From contig NC_059349.1 in assembly GCF_019703515.2 (NCBI RefSeq), positions 29,013,744-29,077,743 on the forward strand: a DNA stretch of 64,000 nucleotides, read 5' to 3'. The position numbers and the translations under genes were made by a program. This stretch comes from Myxocyprinus asiaticus (Eukaryota; Chordata; Actinopteri; Cypriniformes; Catostomidae). Positions 26,276 to 36,831 of this stretch are shown here, in pieces. The notes below the pieces were generated by a model. That model ran no database searches. It was not told the DNA's origin and saw only the letters and a program-made list of their open reading frames with translations. Each line of letters opens with the position of its first letter. Position 1 is the stretch's first letter.

Positions 26276-26278
<3 letters not shown>
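24567..26278 (+). mobile_element. Complete Tc1 element with long inverted repeats
   Basis: The ends are 'cagtgcatccggagagtatt' and its inverse 'ctttccggatgcactg', flanked by TA on both sides (24565-24566 and 26279-26280). Inverted repeats run for about 200 bp and include 'tccacattttgttatgttac'. The left repeat carries a ~100-bp direct tandem duplication (about 24678-24870). At 1712 bp it is slightly long for the family because of that duplication. It stands one TA away from the MITE on its left. Confidence 0.93.
25065..26060 (+). pseudogene. Tc1 transposase, stops and frameshifts
   Basis: The ATG at 25065 fits the family start. The N-terminal paired-like domain is open for 111 residues ('ELSVDLRDRIVSRHRSGEGY', 'VPMSTVASIICKW', 'LSDRGRRALV'). 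Stops follow at the 'HQSGL' boundary and downstream. The first catalytic block is damaged around 25490-25510. '[13 protein letters not shown]', 'FQQDNDP' (followed directly by a TAG stop) and 'SPDLNLIEHLWRDLK' mark the core. The C-terminus runs open from 25824 to 26060. Inactive, but its inverted repeats could still be bound by a relative's transposase. Confidence 0.9.

Positions 26279-26345
<67 letters not shown>
26279..26345. repeat. (TA)n microsatellite, right part
   Basis: About 33 TA units beginning at the target TA of the Tc1 element. It matches the array at 24003-24077 in type. Confidence 0.9.
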
Positions 26346-26347
<2 letters not shown>

Positions 26348-27136
26348 TTGCACAACCTGCAAATATTCCTCCCACTATGTACCAATTAAAAGGGAAACAT
26401 TGTCACTGGAAGCAATGCAAAGACAGCAAGGGAGATTTAGCCCTCATTTTTCCAGCAGGCACTGACTATCCTGAGGTCAGATGCTAAACTTCATTACTGA
26501 GTCAGTAGGGGCAGATCACTGTTGGGAAGGAACAGGCACTGATGAAAGACTGCAGAGTGGACTGTGAAAACTTGCGCCCTGCCTCTCCTCGTGGGCTACA
26601 GCATCACGCAACATGGCATTATTGTTCTGTTAGCTGTCAGCTGGACTGCTGTTCCTACAGCTTGACATAATTCTGATTAGTAGCCTTGTCAATTGTCTAC
26701 AACTTCAAACATAAAAAGCCTCAGGCAGCTTGATGCAGTGTGCCTGAAATCTCTTTCTCTTTTACAGAAGATATTGTGTGTATGACTTGGATGCTTGTTC
26801 ACTTCACTAACATACACTCAGTGTCAGGCAAGCTACACAAAAATGTAGATAGTTAGGCTACCAACTACTCTACAAAGAAAATTAGCTAAACTAAGCTAAG
26901 CTAAGTTGAAAGCTACCCTTGAGAGAAAGTAGCTGTTTATACTACAAGGCCAACATGGTCAAAGTTGCTTGCTACATTGAAGTATTCATATTTTTTATTA
27001 ATTTAATTTATTAAAAGTAGTCAGCTGTCATTTAATCTAATACATGTTTATTAGGAGAAAAAAAAAGAAAAACATCTCTGACAGTACAACAGAAAAATAC
27101 AGTTTCCAGCTTCTGTGTGTTAATGAGTGATTAAAA
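26346..27136. other. Non-coding stretch, no gene seen
   Basis: 26380-26720 is complex sequence without repeats I recognise. About 26830-26960 contains 'agctaagctaagctaag'-type runs and 'gaaagtagctgtttatact', which resembles an eroded dispersed repeat. A short frame at 27173-27355 lies in the MITE that follows and is not a gene. Confidence 0.4.
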
Positions 27137-27870
27137 GAATATTCCGGGTTCAGTGCAAGTTAAAGGGATAGTTTGCCCAAAAATGAAAATTCTCTCATCA
27201 CTCACCCTCATGCCATCCCAGATGTGTATGTTTTCTTTTCTTCTGCAGAACACAAACAAAGATTTTTAGAAGAATATTTCAGGTCTGTAGGTCCATACAA
27301 TGCAAAACCAGACCAGAACTCCAAAAGCCCCAAAAAGGAAATAAAGTCAGCATAAAAGTAATCCATACAACCTCAGTGGTTTCGCCAATGTCTTCTGAAT
27401 GGATCCAATTGGTTTTGGGTGAGAACAGACCAAAATATAACTCCTTTTTCACTGTAAATCTTGACAGCAGTCTCCTTGGTTTCAAGCTCGACTTCACTTC
27501 CTACAGCACCATCTAGCGCTCTGCATCAAACACTAGGCAGTGCAATCAAGCTTGAAATCATGATCATGCCTAGAGATTGCAATGGCAAGATATACAGTGA
27601 AAAAGGAGTTATATTTTAGTTCATTCTCTCCCAAAACCAATTGGATCGCTTCAGAGGACATGGATTTTACCACTGTAGTAGTATGGATAACTTTATGCTC
27701 CCTTAATGTGCTTTTTGTAGCTTGAAATGTCTGGCCACCATTCACTTGCATTGAATTGACCTATAGAGCTGAAATATTCTTGTAAAAATCTTTGTATGTG
27801 TTCTGCAGATGAAAAAAGTGATACACATCTGAGATGGCATGAGGGTGAGTAAATGATGAGCACCACCAAT
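27137..27870. mobile_element. Palindromic MITE, about 0.7 kb
   Basis: The left arm ('aaagggatagtttgcccaaa', 'catcactcaccctcatgcca', 'ttctgcagaacacaaac') is mirrored at the right ('gttctgcagatgaaaaaag', 'tggcatgagggtgagtaaat'). The palindrome continues inward ('aatataactcctttttcact' mirrored at 'agtgaaaaaggagttatatt'; 'ccaattggttttggg' mirrored later). It belongs to the very common fish family also present at 36311, 41422 and 48304. It is preceded by a ~25-bp scrap of the 19149 family. Confidence 0.8.
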
Positions 27871-27894
27871 TAAATAAGTTGCCATGGGTTTAAT

Positions 27895-28083
27895 GAACTG
27901 TTCTGTAATTTATGCAATTTACTTGTACTTTTGATACTTAAGTAAATTTAGTATAAGTTACTTTAATACTTTTACTTAAGTCGTTTTCTCATGAGCTACT
28001 TTAACTTTTACTTGAGTCAATTTCCATGAAGGTATCTTTACTTTTACTCAAGTATGACAAATGGATACTTTATACAACACTGT
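27895..28083. repeat. Dispersed repeat with 'cttttacttaagt' motifs
   Basis: Several imperfect copies of 'tacttttacttaagtcg'-like text ('acttttacttgagtcaat', 'tacttttactcaagtatgac') end in 'atactttatacaacactg'. This pattern is typical of a dispersed non-coding repeat in fish; the superfamily is not assigned. Confidence 0.5.
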
Positions 28084-28863
28084 TGACATTTGCTGCCCCA
28101 TCTCACTGTTTCTATACTTCAAGTGATCAGCGCGACAAAACAACGGAGCTGTGTACAGCGCATGCGCTCGGGTGCAGATAGTACTGATTTTTCAGCTCTG
28201 TATCCTCAAATACTTTTCTCTTTTACAGAACACGCTTCATTTATACACTTTCGCTCGCTGCACGCAGAGTTGGAGACACGGTTATTTTAACAACAGTAGA
28301 CCATAGTGGAGAAATACAGTAAGCAGCAATATACACTACCAAATGTTTTGAAACACTTACTCATTCTTTATTATAATTTTTTTTTTTTTTTTTTTTTTCA
28401 CATTTTAGAATAATAGTAAAGTTATCAAAACTATGAGATAACATAAATGGAACTATGGGAATTATGTTGTGACTAAACAAAATCCAAAATAAATCAAAAC
28501 TGTGTTATATTTTAGCATCTTCAAAGTAGTCACCCTTTGCCTAGAATTTGCAGACATGTACTCTTGACATTTTCTCAACCAACTTCTTGAGGTATCACCC
28601 TGGGATGCTTTTTAAACAGTACTGAAGGAGTTCCCATCTATGTTGGGCACTTATTGGCTGCTTTATTATTTGGTCCAAGTCATCAATTTTAAAACCTTTT
28701 TTTTATTATAAAATTTTAGTTCCCTATTTGACTCACTCGACGTTGTGTCAATGTAGTGACACTAGGGGTCACACTTGGGAGCCACAAACACCTCTGATCT
28801 TTGAGCAAAGGCCAATGGGAATTGGCGAGTGGAATTTGCATGCCACTCCCCCAGACATACGGG

Positions 28864-28870
28864 TATAAAA
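28864..28870 (+). promoter_or_regulatory. TATA box in left DIRS ITR
   Basis: 'TATAAAA' lies about 270 bp upstream of the ORF1 ATG at 29138. It is conserved in the minus-strand copy at 1171-1177 and inverted in the right arm at 33323-33329. A promoter role is inferred from position and conservation. Confidence 0.5.
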
Positions 28871-29137
28871 AGAGCTGGCTCGCAACCACTCATTCAGATT
28901 TTCTCTTCGGAGCCGAGCGGTTGTATTTCAGCGAGCTGAATTCCTCTGCCGATCCATTCACCTCTACAAAAGCTGTTGGATTTACGGCGCATTACAGCGG
29001 CTTCTCCCCCTCTTGCACCGTTGGAGTGCAGAGAATGCCCCAGGGCGCTTCAACAGACTAAAAGAGTATATTCTTCCTCTGAAAGACTATATTTCCCTTC
29101 TAAAAGAGTGGCACTCACGGAGAGCATCTTTTTAAAG

Positions 29138-30145
29138 ATGCCTTTCCGTTTGTGTATAATTCCTGGTTGCAGTCATTACCTCTCCACTTTCAATGGCCAC
29201 GATCACTGCTTCACATGCTTGGGCGCTGCCCATGCAGAGACGGCGTTCATGGATGGGTCATGTTCTCACTGCGAGAGCATGACCATGGCAACTTTCCGGT
29301 CACAGCTTTCCTTCCTCAGAGGGAAAGCCACCCCAGCGGCTCCCCGCCATGGTCCTTCTACCTGCGGGTTTGAGGCCACACTGGGAGTGATCCCTTCGCA
29401 GAGATGACATCCATGCTTGCCCGGGTGGCTGCGAGGGTCAGGCTGGAGTGGAACCCTCTGCCCCGCCCTGAACCCTCGCGGCTTGATGATTGGTTCCTGG
29501 GTGCGGAGTGCCCCGAGCCATCCAAGACTTCCATCCAGGGCCTGTAGGCTCACGTCGTCACTGGCGACTAAGGCCTACAGTGCCGCTGGACAGGCAGCCT
29601 CCACCCTGCACGCCATGGCTCTCCTGCAAGTGCACCAAGCCAAGGCACAGAGAGAACTGCACGAGGGTAGTTCTGACCCGGGATTGATGCAGGAGCTGCG
29701 CTCGGCGACCGATCTCGCCCTCTGGGCAACGAAGGTCATGGCGTGGACTCTTGGGCAGGTGATGTCCACCTTGGTGGTCCAGGAGCGCCACCTTTGGCTC
29801 AACTTGGTCGAGATGAGGGAGGCTGACAAGACACGGTTCCTTGATGCCCAGGTTGGCCTATTCGGCGACACTGTCGAGGACTTTGCCCAGCAGTTCTCGG
29901 CGGTTAAGAAGCAGACGGAGGCTATCCAGCACATCCTGCCCCGGCGTGAATCAAGATCCTGCACCCCATCTGCTCATTGCCAAGGGCGACTCCCTGTGGC
30001 AACGATACCGGCATTGAGCCGCCCGCAGGAAGCAGATGCCCCCCGTCTCACGGCCCGCTGCCAAGAACCCAAGGAAGGCTTCGAAATGCCCCTGAGATGG
30101 GTGACCCAGGGATGTGGAGACCCACTACAGGCCTGGAGCTGGTGA
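29138..30145 (+). pseudogene. DIRS gag-like ORF1
   Basis: ATG at 29138-29140. The first ~90 residues contain a Cys/His cluster (CIIPGCSHY..., GHDHCFTCLGAAHAET..., CSHC), likely nucleic-acid binding. A stop at about 29407 and a deletion near 29510 separate this from the conserved middle ('AYSAAGQAASTLHAMALLQV', 'LVVQERHLWLNLVEMREAD', 'QQFSAVKKQTEAIQHILP'), which ends at 30145. The two segments lie in different frames. Copies at the window start and at 42.3 kb carry parts of the same protein, including the 'LDDWFLG' block that is partly lost here. Confidence 0.8.
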
Positions 30146-30688
30146 TCAGACCACTCCATCCCCCGGTGGAGGGCCTGGAGGAGAATCCTTTGTTGCTGTT
30201 TCTTTTGATTTCGCCAGAAGAATCCACATTTTCAGAAAAAGAGAGGTTTCCTCACTCCCTGGATCACACATCTGGTGTTCACGGCCGTCGTCATCACGAC
30301 CGCCGGACACCGCGCTTTTATGGCAGGTACAGCGCTATGGAGGCGGGTCCCCTGCCCCTGCGTGCCCACCTGTGGCACAAACCCACCCACCCCAGGGCAG
30401 TTGTGGCGGACAGCGAGGACGGGTTCCCTATTTCCCTGTTGCTGACCAGTCCTATGGCGGATATCCGGAGCCAGGTAAGTGCTTTGATGTCCCTAGACTC
30501 AGCATGGCCACGAGTTCAGGGTTCAAGCCCCCTCGACGTGGCACCTGCGGCTCCGCCCCGCTGCGAGGCCCCACCCGCCGGTACGTCCGATGCAATTGTT
30601 CACTTGGTCCCCCTCGCCCGGAACTTGGAGGCATGGCTTGCACTCCCCAACCTATCACGATGGCTGACCAGGACCGTCCAACTCGGCT

Positions 30689-31860
30689 GTGCGATTCAGT
30701 TCGCCAAGCACCCGCCCCTTGTTCAGCGGCATCTGGTTTACCTCAGTGAACGGCGAGAACGCCGCTGCCCTACGTGTGGAGATCGCAACCCTTCTACGGA
30801 AGGACGCGATAGAGCCTGTCCCTCCAGCTGAGATGAAGAAGGGGTTCTACAGCCCCTACTTCATCGTAACAAAGAAAGGTGGTGGGTTGTGGCCAATCTT
30901 GGACCTGCGAGTACTGAACCAGGCCTTGCACAGACTCCTGTTCAAGATGCAAACACAGAGACGCATTTTAGCAAGCGTTCAGCATCTAGATTGGTTCACG
31001 GCGGTAGACCTGAAGGACGCATACTTCCACATCTCAGTTTTACCTCGACACAGGCCCTTCCTGCAGTTTGCCTTCGAGGGCCGGGTGTACCAGTACAGGG
31101 TCCTCCCCTTCAGCCGGTCCCTGTCGCCTCGCGTCTTCACGAAAGTCGTAGAGGCAGCCCTTGCCCCACTAAGGGAAGTCCTCAACTATCTCGACGACTG
31201 GCTGATTCTAGCTCACTCTTGAGACCTGTTGTGTGCGCACAGGGACCTGGTGCTCAGGCACCTCAGCCGGCTGGGGCTTCGGGTCAACTGGGAAAAGAGC
31301 AAGCTCTGGTTCAGAGCAACTCTTTTCTCAGGATAGAGTTATACTCAGTCTCTATGATGGTGTGCCTCACGAGCGAGCACACACAGTTGGTGCTGAACTG
31401 CCTGAAGTCATTCAGGCGGAGAACGGTGGTCCCACTGAAACAATTTCAGAGGCTCCTGGGGCATGTGGCATCCTCAGCGGGTTGATGCATATGAGACCGC
31501 TTCAGACTCGAGTCCCGAGGTGGGCATGGCGCCACGGGGCACATCGCATGGCCATCGTGCCGATCTGCCGCTGACTGTTCAGCCCTTGGACAGACCTTGC
31601 ATTTCTGCGGGCAGGGGTCCCCTTAGTGCAGGTGTCCAAGCACGTCGTGGTTACGACAGATGCATCCAAGCATGGCTGGGGCGCCGTGTGCAACAGGCAC
31701 ACAGTCACCGGTTCCTGGACAGGGCCATGACTGAATTGGCATATCAACTGCCTCGAGTTGCAGGCAGTATTGCTCAACCTGCAGAGGCTTCGGCCGTTGA
31801 TCCAGGCAAGCACATGTTGGTCCGGACGGACAACACGGCGACAGTAGCGTACATCAACTG
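30689..31860 (+). pseudogene. DIRS reverse transcriptase and RNase H
   Basis: 30689-31222 is open and holds the palm motifs: 'GFYSPYFIVTKKGGGLWPIL', 'WFTAVDLKDAYFHISV' (motif A, catalytic Asp), 'SPRVFTKVVEAALAPL' (motif B) and 'YLDDWLILAHS' (motif C, two Asp intact). A TGA at 31220-31222 follows where relatives carry Arg, consistent with CGA to TGA decay. The frame continues ('LGLRVNWEKSKLW') and shifts near 31320. RNase H follows with 'VVTTDASKHGWGAVCNRH' and 'NTATVAYINCQGG'. The protein breaks off at about 31865. It would copy element RNA into DNA; it is now disrupted. Confidence 0.88.
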
Positions 31861-31868
31861 CCAAGGCG

Positions 31869-32348
31869 GTGATTCTGAGACCCCAACCGGGCTATGTGCC
31901 CAAGGTTCCCACAATCCTATTTAGGGATCAGGTGGTGAACCTGCAAGTGCTGCCCCAGGAGGAGGCAGACCCAGCCTTGTCGTTGCTGTGTCCGGTGTGT
32001 GCTTTACACATCTATTTGGATCGCACGCAGAGCTTTAGACGCTCTGAGCAGCTCTTTGTCTGCTTTGGAGGACAGCGGAAAGGGAGCGCTGTCTCCAAAC
32101 AGAGGATCGCCCACTGGGTCATTGACACCATCGCTTTGGCATATCATGCCCAGGACATGCCACCCCCCTTGGGGCTACGAGCACACCCTTCTAGGAGTGT
32201 GGCAGCCTCCTGTGTTCTGGCCAATGGTGCCTCTTTATCAGACATCTGCACAGCAGCGGGCTGGGCAACACACAACACCTTTGCGAGGTTCTACAATCTC
32301 CGGGTTGAGCCGGTTTCGTCCCGTATGTTGTCAGGTACAAACAGGTAA
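31869..32348 (+). pseudogene. DIRS tyrosine recombinase, C-terminal half
   Basis: The frame is open for about 159 residues. It shows 'SLLCPVCALHIYLDRTQSFR', then the His-x-x-Arg motif in 'LGLRAHPSRSVAAS', and 'AAGWATHNTFARFYNLRV' with the presumed nucleophilic Tyr. The N-terminal half, which carries the first catalytic Arg, and the end of RNase H are missing. The sequence jumps from RNase H to mid-recombinase around 31865, implying a deletion of about 1 kb relative to full-length relatives. The enzyme would integrate circular DNA without target duplication; this copy cannot. Confidence 0.82.
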
Positions 32349-33655
32349 GTTTGCGGGACAACCGGACGGATGTACCGCTTGCACATAGCGCCTTCCCCCT
32401 TATGGAGGCAGAGACGTGCGCTTTTACCCCCCAGCCAATTTCACGAAGGTGTGGACCCTGGATGTCTTTCCTCCTTAGCCCTGTGGCAGGCAAGTTGGTG
32501 GAGAAACTCGATGCCGGCCCAGCATGTGTGCTAATAGGCCCTGTGCTGGGGTAGGTGCTCCAAATGCGCCGGTTGCCTGTATGTAACCCCATGTGATGTA
32601 TCTTCCACAAGATGGATTCCCCGTTGGTAAACCTGCGTCTTCCTTGGGCTTAGTTCCCTCTGCCACCGGTCACCGTATTGTAGAGCTCCTCCCCTCAGGG
32701 TAGGACCTATCACGGGGACTTCTCCATGTGCGACACTACCAACAAGCTCGGTAAGACCATGTGACGTATTAAGACAATTACCTCCCCTTCGGGTAGGGTG
32801 TGGTCTCCGCGGTGTCTTCCCCTTGGGAAGGGACACTTCCCCGATGCGGACACTTAATGGCCCCCAGCTGAACAAGATTTCCATTCTTTTTTGAGGAGAA
32901 AAAAAAGAGAAAAGGCCACGGCTGGGGCAGCCTGTCCCCATTTTTTGGGCAGCCAACTTGTCCCCGAGGTGCAGGGGACCGTACGACGCTCGTAGGAGCG
33001 TTGGGGGAGGTTACGTGATGGCCAGGTGTGCTGGCTACGAGGCACGCAATGGCCTGCCCATCTCGCACCGCCAGTCCATGTAACACAGTTCAGCTAATTG
33101 TGCCATTTCGTATAGGGACCCCTAGTGTCACTACATCGACACAACGTCGAGTGAGTGACAGATAGGGAACGTCTTGGTTACTTTCATAACCTCCGTTCCC
33201 TGATGGAGGGAACGAGACATTGTGTCCCTCATTCCATAACACTGAACTACCTGCTGAAATGGCCGGGACCTGGTCTCAGCTCCTCAGCACAAAACCTGAA
33301 TGAGTGGTTGCGAGCCAGCTCCTTTTATACCCGTATGTCCGGGGGAGTGGCATGCAAATTCCACTCGCCAATTCCCATTGGCCTTTTCTCAAAGATCAGA
33401 GGTATTTGGGGCTCCCAAGAGTGACCCCTAGTGTCATTACATCAACACAACATCTTGTTCACTCCATCAGGGAACGGAAGTTACGAAAGTAAACAAGACG
33501 TTTTATAATTAAATAAATTAATATGGTGGCACAATTATATTTTTGTCTACAAAACTAATTTCAAACATTTAAGCATACGGCTTCAGATCAAAAGATTTTT
33601 AAGATCATGAGAAACATTTCAGTCAAGTGTTTCAAAACTTTTGACCGGTAGTGTA

Positions 33656-34406
33656 GATGGATACTGGCATCTTTCGTAAAACACACTGCAAAAAATGAAA
33701 ATGAATCGAAGTGAATTCAGCATCATGTGTCTGAAATTAATCTGACCGTTCAGCTAAACCAGGTTTGTGACAGGACAATGTGCTTTCAGAGCACCTTTAA
33801 ACTATATCGTTTTTTGTTTTTTTTTCATCTAAAATTGTTTTATTAATCAACATGTTTCCAGCCTTTCACAAACATATTATTTTTGTGAAAATTAATCAAA
33901 GATCATCTCTCGCATAAATGGCAAGGAAAAACAACCAAAAATGTGATTTTACTAGTAGCGTAGTGGAGTTCTCACGAGCACGTTTCCATCGTTTGATAGT
34001 CTGACCATTTATAGGCCTACTTAACATTAGCTAACAATATTTTTAAGCTTCACTATTGTGCTGTACATTGTTTGTTGTTGGTAGATTTTCATTTTAAATA
34101 AAATATCAAAAATATCTGAGATGTAGTGAAATGTTTTATCTGAGAAAAAATATCTAAAAATATTCAAACACAAATATTGGACTGTTGTCATTCAGCTTCA
34201 GAATGAACAGTTGATTTTATCTTTTAATATTTATAACAAAGTGCTCTTGAATCATGAACTCATTGAAATATTTTATTCTTTTGGTAGAGGATCCCCCAAA
34301 CCCCACTACTTTGGCTTTGTCTCTAGAGCCCCAGTGTCCTAATCCAGTTTTAATGAGAATGTTTTGACTTTGATGGGTTTTTCCCCCCCTCTTTTACAAA
34401 GTAATA
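33656..34406. other. AT-rich non-coding stretch, no gene seen
   Basis: Starts directly after the Tc1-type MITE. 'cactgcaaaaaatgaaaatg' near 33685 resembles the end of another AT-rich dispersed repeat. No reading frame of interest. Confidence 0.4.
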
Positions 34407-34783
34407 TGTAACAAGGCTTCACAGCAGAAGGGAAGGAGGACACAGGGAAGCGGGTTCCAGACTCAGGTAAGACTTTTTAATCAGCCACTTCAATACTTTA
34501 CAACTTCACAAACTCATCAGCTTCACAGGCACGTAGTCACTCAAACACATTCGCTTCACAAACACAATAGGGTAAACACAACAGCTTCTCGAGCACCGTG
34601 GGCTTTCTTGTGCCAGACTCTCACTCCCCTTCTGCTGGTAGTGTGGCCGCTTATATGCTGCTCTCCCCATGCTCACTGGAATTAGAGGCAGGTGTTAGAC
34701 ATAATTTAGCTCAGGTGTCAGCACCCTTACTGCTTTTTCTCTCTTCGGATGGACACTCGACCACGCCAACTAGGGAATTTACA
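34407..34783 (-). mobile_element. Solo LTR, gypsy-like
   Basis: Read on the minus strand, a ~377-bp unit starts TGTAAATTCCC and ends CCTTGTTACA. It has a TATA-like 'catataagcgg' near the middle and 'gattaaaaagtc' about 110 bp before its end, as expected for U3-R-U5. The ending matches that of the LTR at 21128. No gag or pol lies beside it, so it is probably the product of recombination between two LTRs. Flanking 5-mers do not match, so the target duplication has decayed or the limits are off by a few bases. Confidence 0.6.
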
Positions 34784-36310
34784 ATTAGGCCTACTATTTA
34801 AAAAAAATAGCATTCCTTATGTCATTTCATAGCTATACCAACTACTAACACCATGTAAGTTATTGTCCGGACCTTTGCTGGGTAGGAAATCTAGAGACCG
34901 GTCCTCTTGGAACTTTATTTGAATACCCCTGTCCTAGAGGTTTTACCTTACCTGATACATACTTTAAAAACAGGGTTTGATTTTGAGCAAGAAAATTTAA
35001 CTATTGTAAGGGTAGCACAAAGTGCTTTAAAAGCAGAAAGAAGAAAGGGCCAGTAAAAGTAATTTGCTTTTTGGTAACATAATTATTTATTTTGCTTTTC
35101 TTATCCTTATGGACCTTAATGTGTTTTAAATGGCGCAAAATGATTTACGATAAATGTATAACGTATATGTTATACTAAATTATGCTCAGGTGAAATTCAG
35201 TTCAAAATAAACATGTATCATGGTACATATCATATCGTGGCCTCTGTATCGTGATGCGTATTTTATCATGACATTGTTGGGGAGACACAAACCTACTGAA
35301 TTGCGAGTGATTCATTCACGAATCAGATATCGCTAGTTCTGACTCTAAACCGCCAAAAGAAAATATGGGACAAAGAACATGATTACTGAAATATTATCTG
35401 GGAAAATTTAATTTAACAGCTGTAACGATCAAAGTTATCCTGCTACTTAATCAGTAAAATAGCTTCACTTCTGAAAGGCTACATGATTTAAAAAAAAATG
35501 TGATGCTATCACCTCACTGTTGAAACATACAGTATAGTTAAACTACAAACTTTGCTATTGTACTTGTACTGACACTACTGCCCAACACTGCATACACTTC
35601 TCTATCATAGCCAGTATTTTCCAATACACTCACCCCATTTCACCTTATGTGACTGACAATAAACATTTTAAATAATGAAGGGAGCACAGGGATGATCAGA
35701 TTTGGGAAGTGATTTATGATGACTAGGGGGCAGAGGTGACGGCAGGGAGAGGGACGTCCTGTTTTGGCCAGACACCGGCTCTTAATCACTTCCCGTATTC
35801 TGATAATAACATGCATTATTTAACATCAGGCCAATATAATCCCACTTTCACAGCGTTCATGTTTTAGCCCTCCTGTGGCGTGTGCGACACGTGCTCCACT
35901 CAGTCCGTGTCTCTGATCCCTGCCTTATTAAATCTGTCCCTACAGCTCAGATGGGATTTAGGCTGACAAAGTGTGGGGCTGAAGGTTCCGCGACTGAAAC
36001 TTTTTCTGCTAAAATTGAACTCTGGAAAGGTGTTTTGTCAATCAAGGTTGTGCTGCTATTTCTCCTCGGCTTCAGTGAAAGTTTCACACATGGTCAGAAC
36101 TTTAATGGTATGACTGGCATCTCAGTTACATTCTCTTGATCTTTTTGGTGGCACGTATTCATTCCTGTTTTCATTGCTGTAGACACACAGCTAATGTGCA
36201 TGCACACACAGTCCAGTTAATGAAATGTCTCTGTCTTATAATTAACATGTTCAAATTCACTGGGACTGGGTGCCCAGCAGCTTTAGCATGCACAAACTCA
36301 CTGACTTAGA
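34784..36310. other. Non-coding stretch, no gene seen
   Basis: AT-rich, with short frames only. 35640-35880 is compositionally complex ('gggaagtgatttatgatgac', 'ttaatcacttcccgtattct') and free of simple repeats, so it is one of the better candidates for a conserved non-coding element in this part. Confidence 0.4.
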
Positions 36311-36831
36311 GTGATAGTTCAGCAAAAAATGGAAATTCTGTCATCATTTACTCACCCTTATGTTGTAATAAACCTGTTTGACTTTGCATCTGTGGAACAC
36401 AAAATGAGATGTTAGGCAGAATGACTCAGCCTCAGTCACCATTTGCTTTCAATGTATGGAAATGTATGGTGCAAGGTTATTATCGTAAACTAAAACAAAA
36501 ATGAAAACTAAATGTAAAAAACATTTTCCTAAAATAAAAAATAAAAATCAACATAATTGGAAAAACTGAAAGTAAACTAAAATACATTTTCATGGCTCTG
36601 AAAAAATACAAATGAAATAAAAATATTCTTAAAAAATATTTAGTTTTCATTTCTGTTGCGATAGGCTTTAAACCTTTAAACCCGCTATCACCTTAACATG
36701 AAGATGCCACTAGGTGCGATAAAAAATATCAGAACTAGCGTATGGATTTTTGCCTTCATTACACTAGCAAAGACATAGCGGGAGGGAATCACTACAGTAC
36801 ATCATGGAGAGAAGCAAACCAGGTAGAAAAC

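Larger units (their letters stand above)
28721..33500 (+). mobile_element. DIRS-type retrotransposon (copy B), internally deleted
   Basis: The order is left inverted terminal repeat, gag-like ORF1, reverse transcriptase with RNase H, C-terminal part of the tyrosine recombinase, right-hand non-coding region, then inverted terminal repeat. The left ITR (28721-28903) is inverted against 33296-33500. A further internal copy of the outer end (33117-33170, 'acgtcgagtgagtgaca') sits before the right ITR, matching the internal complementary region that circularising DIRS elements use. No target duplication is evident, as expected for recombinase-mediated insertion. At 4.8 kb it is shorter than intact relatives. 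Confidence 0.9.
28334..33653. mobile_element. Tc1-type MITE (copy B), split by a DIRS element
   Basis: The left piece (28334-28720) starts 'cactaccaaatgttttgaaa' after TA at 28332-28333. The right piece (33501-33653) ends 'ttttgaccggtagtg' before TA at 33654-33655. Joined in thought, the pieces correspond to the 485-bp copy at 24078-24562 in reverse orientation; the join falls inside the 'attttagttttataat' segment of that copy. The MITE was therefore in place before the DIRS arrived. Confidence 0.9.

Noticed and set aside
35882..36139. Possible host exon
   Set aside because: 85 codons without motif, no convincing splice sites, codon pattern no different from neighbouring non-coding DNA.
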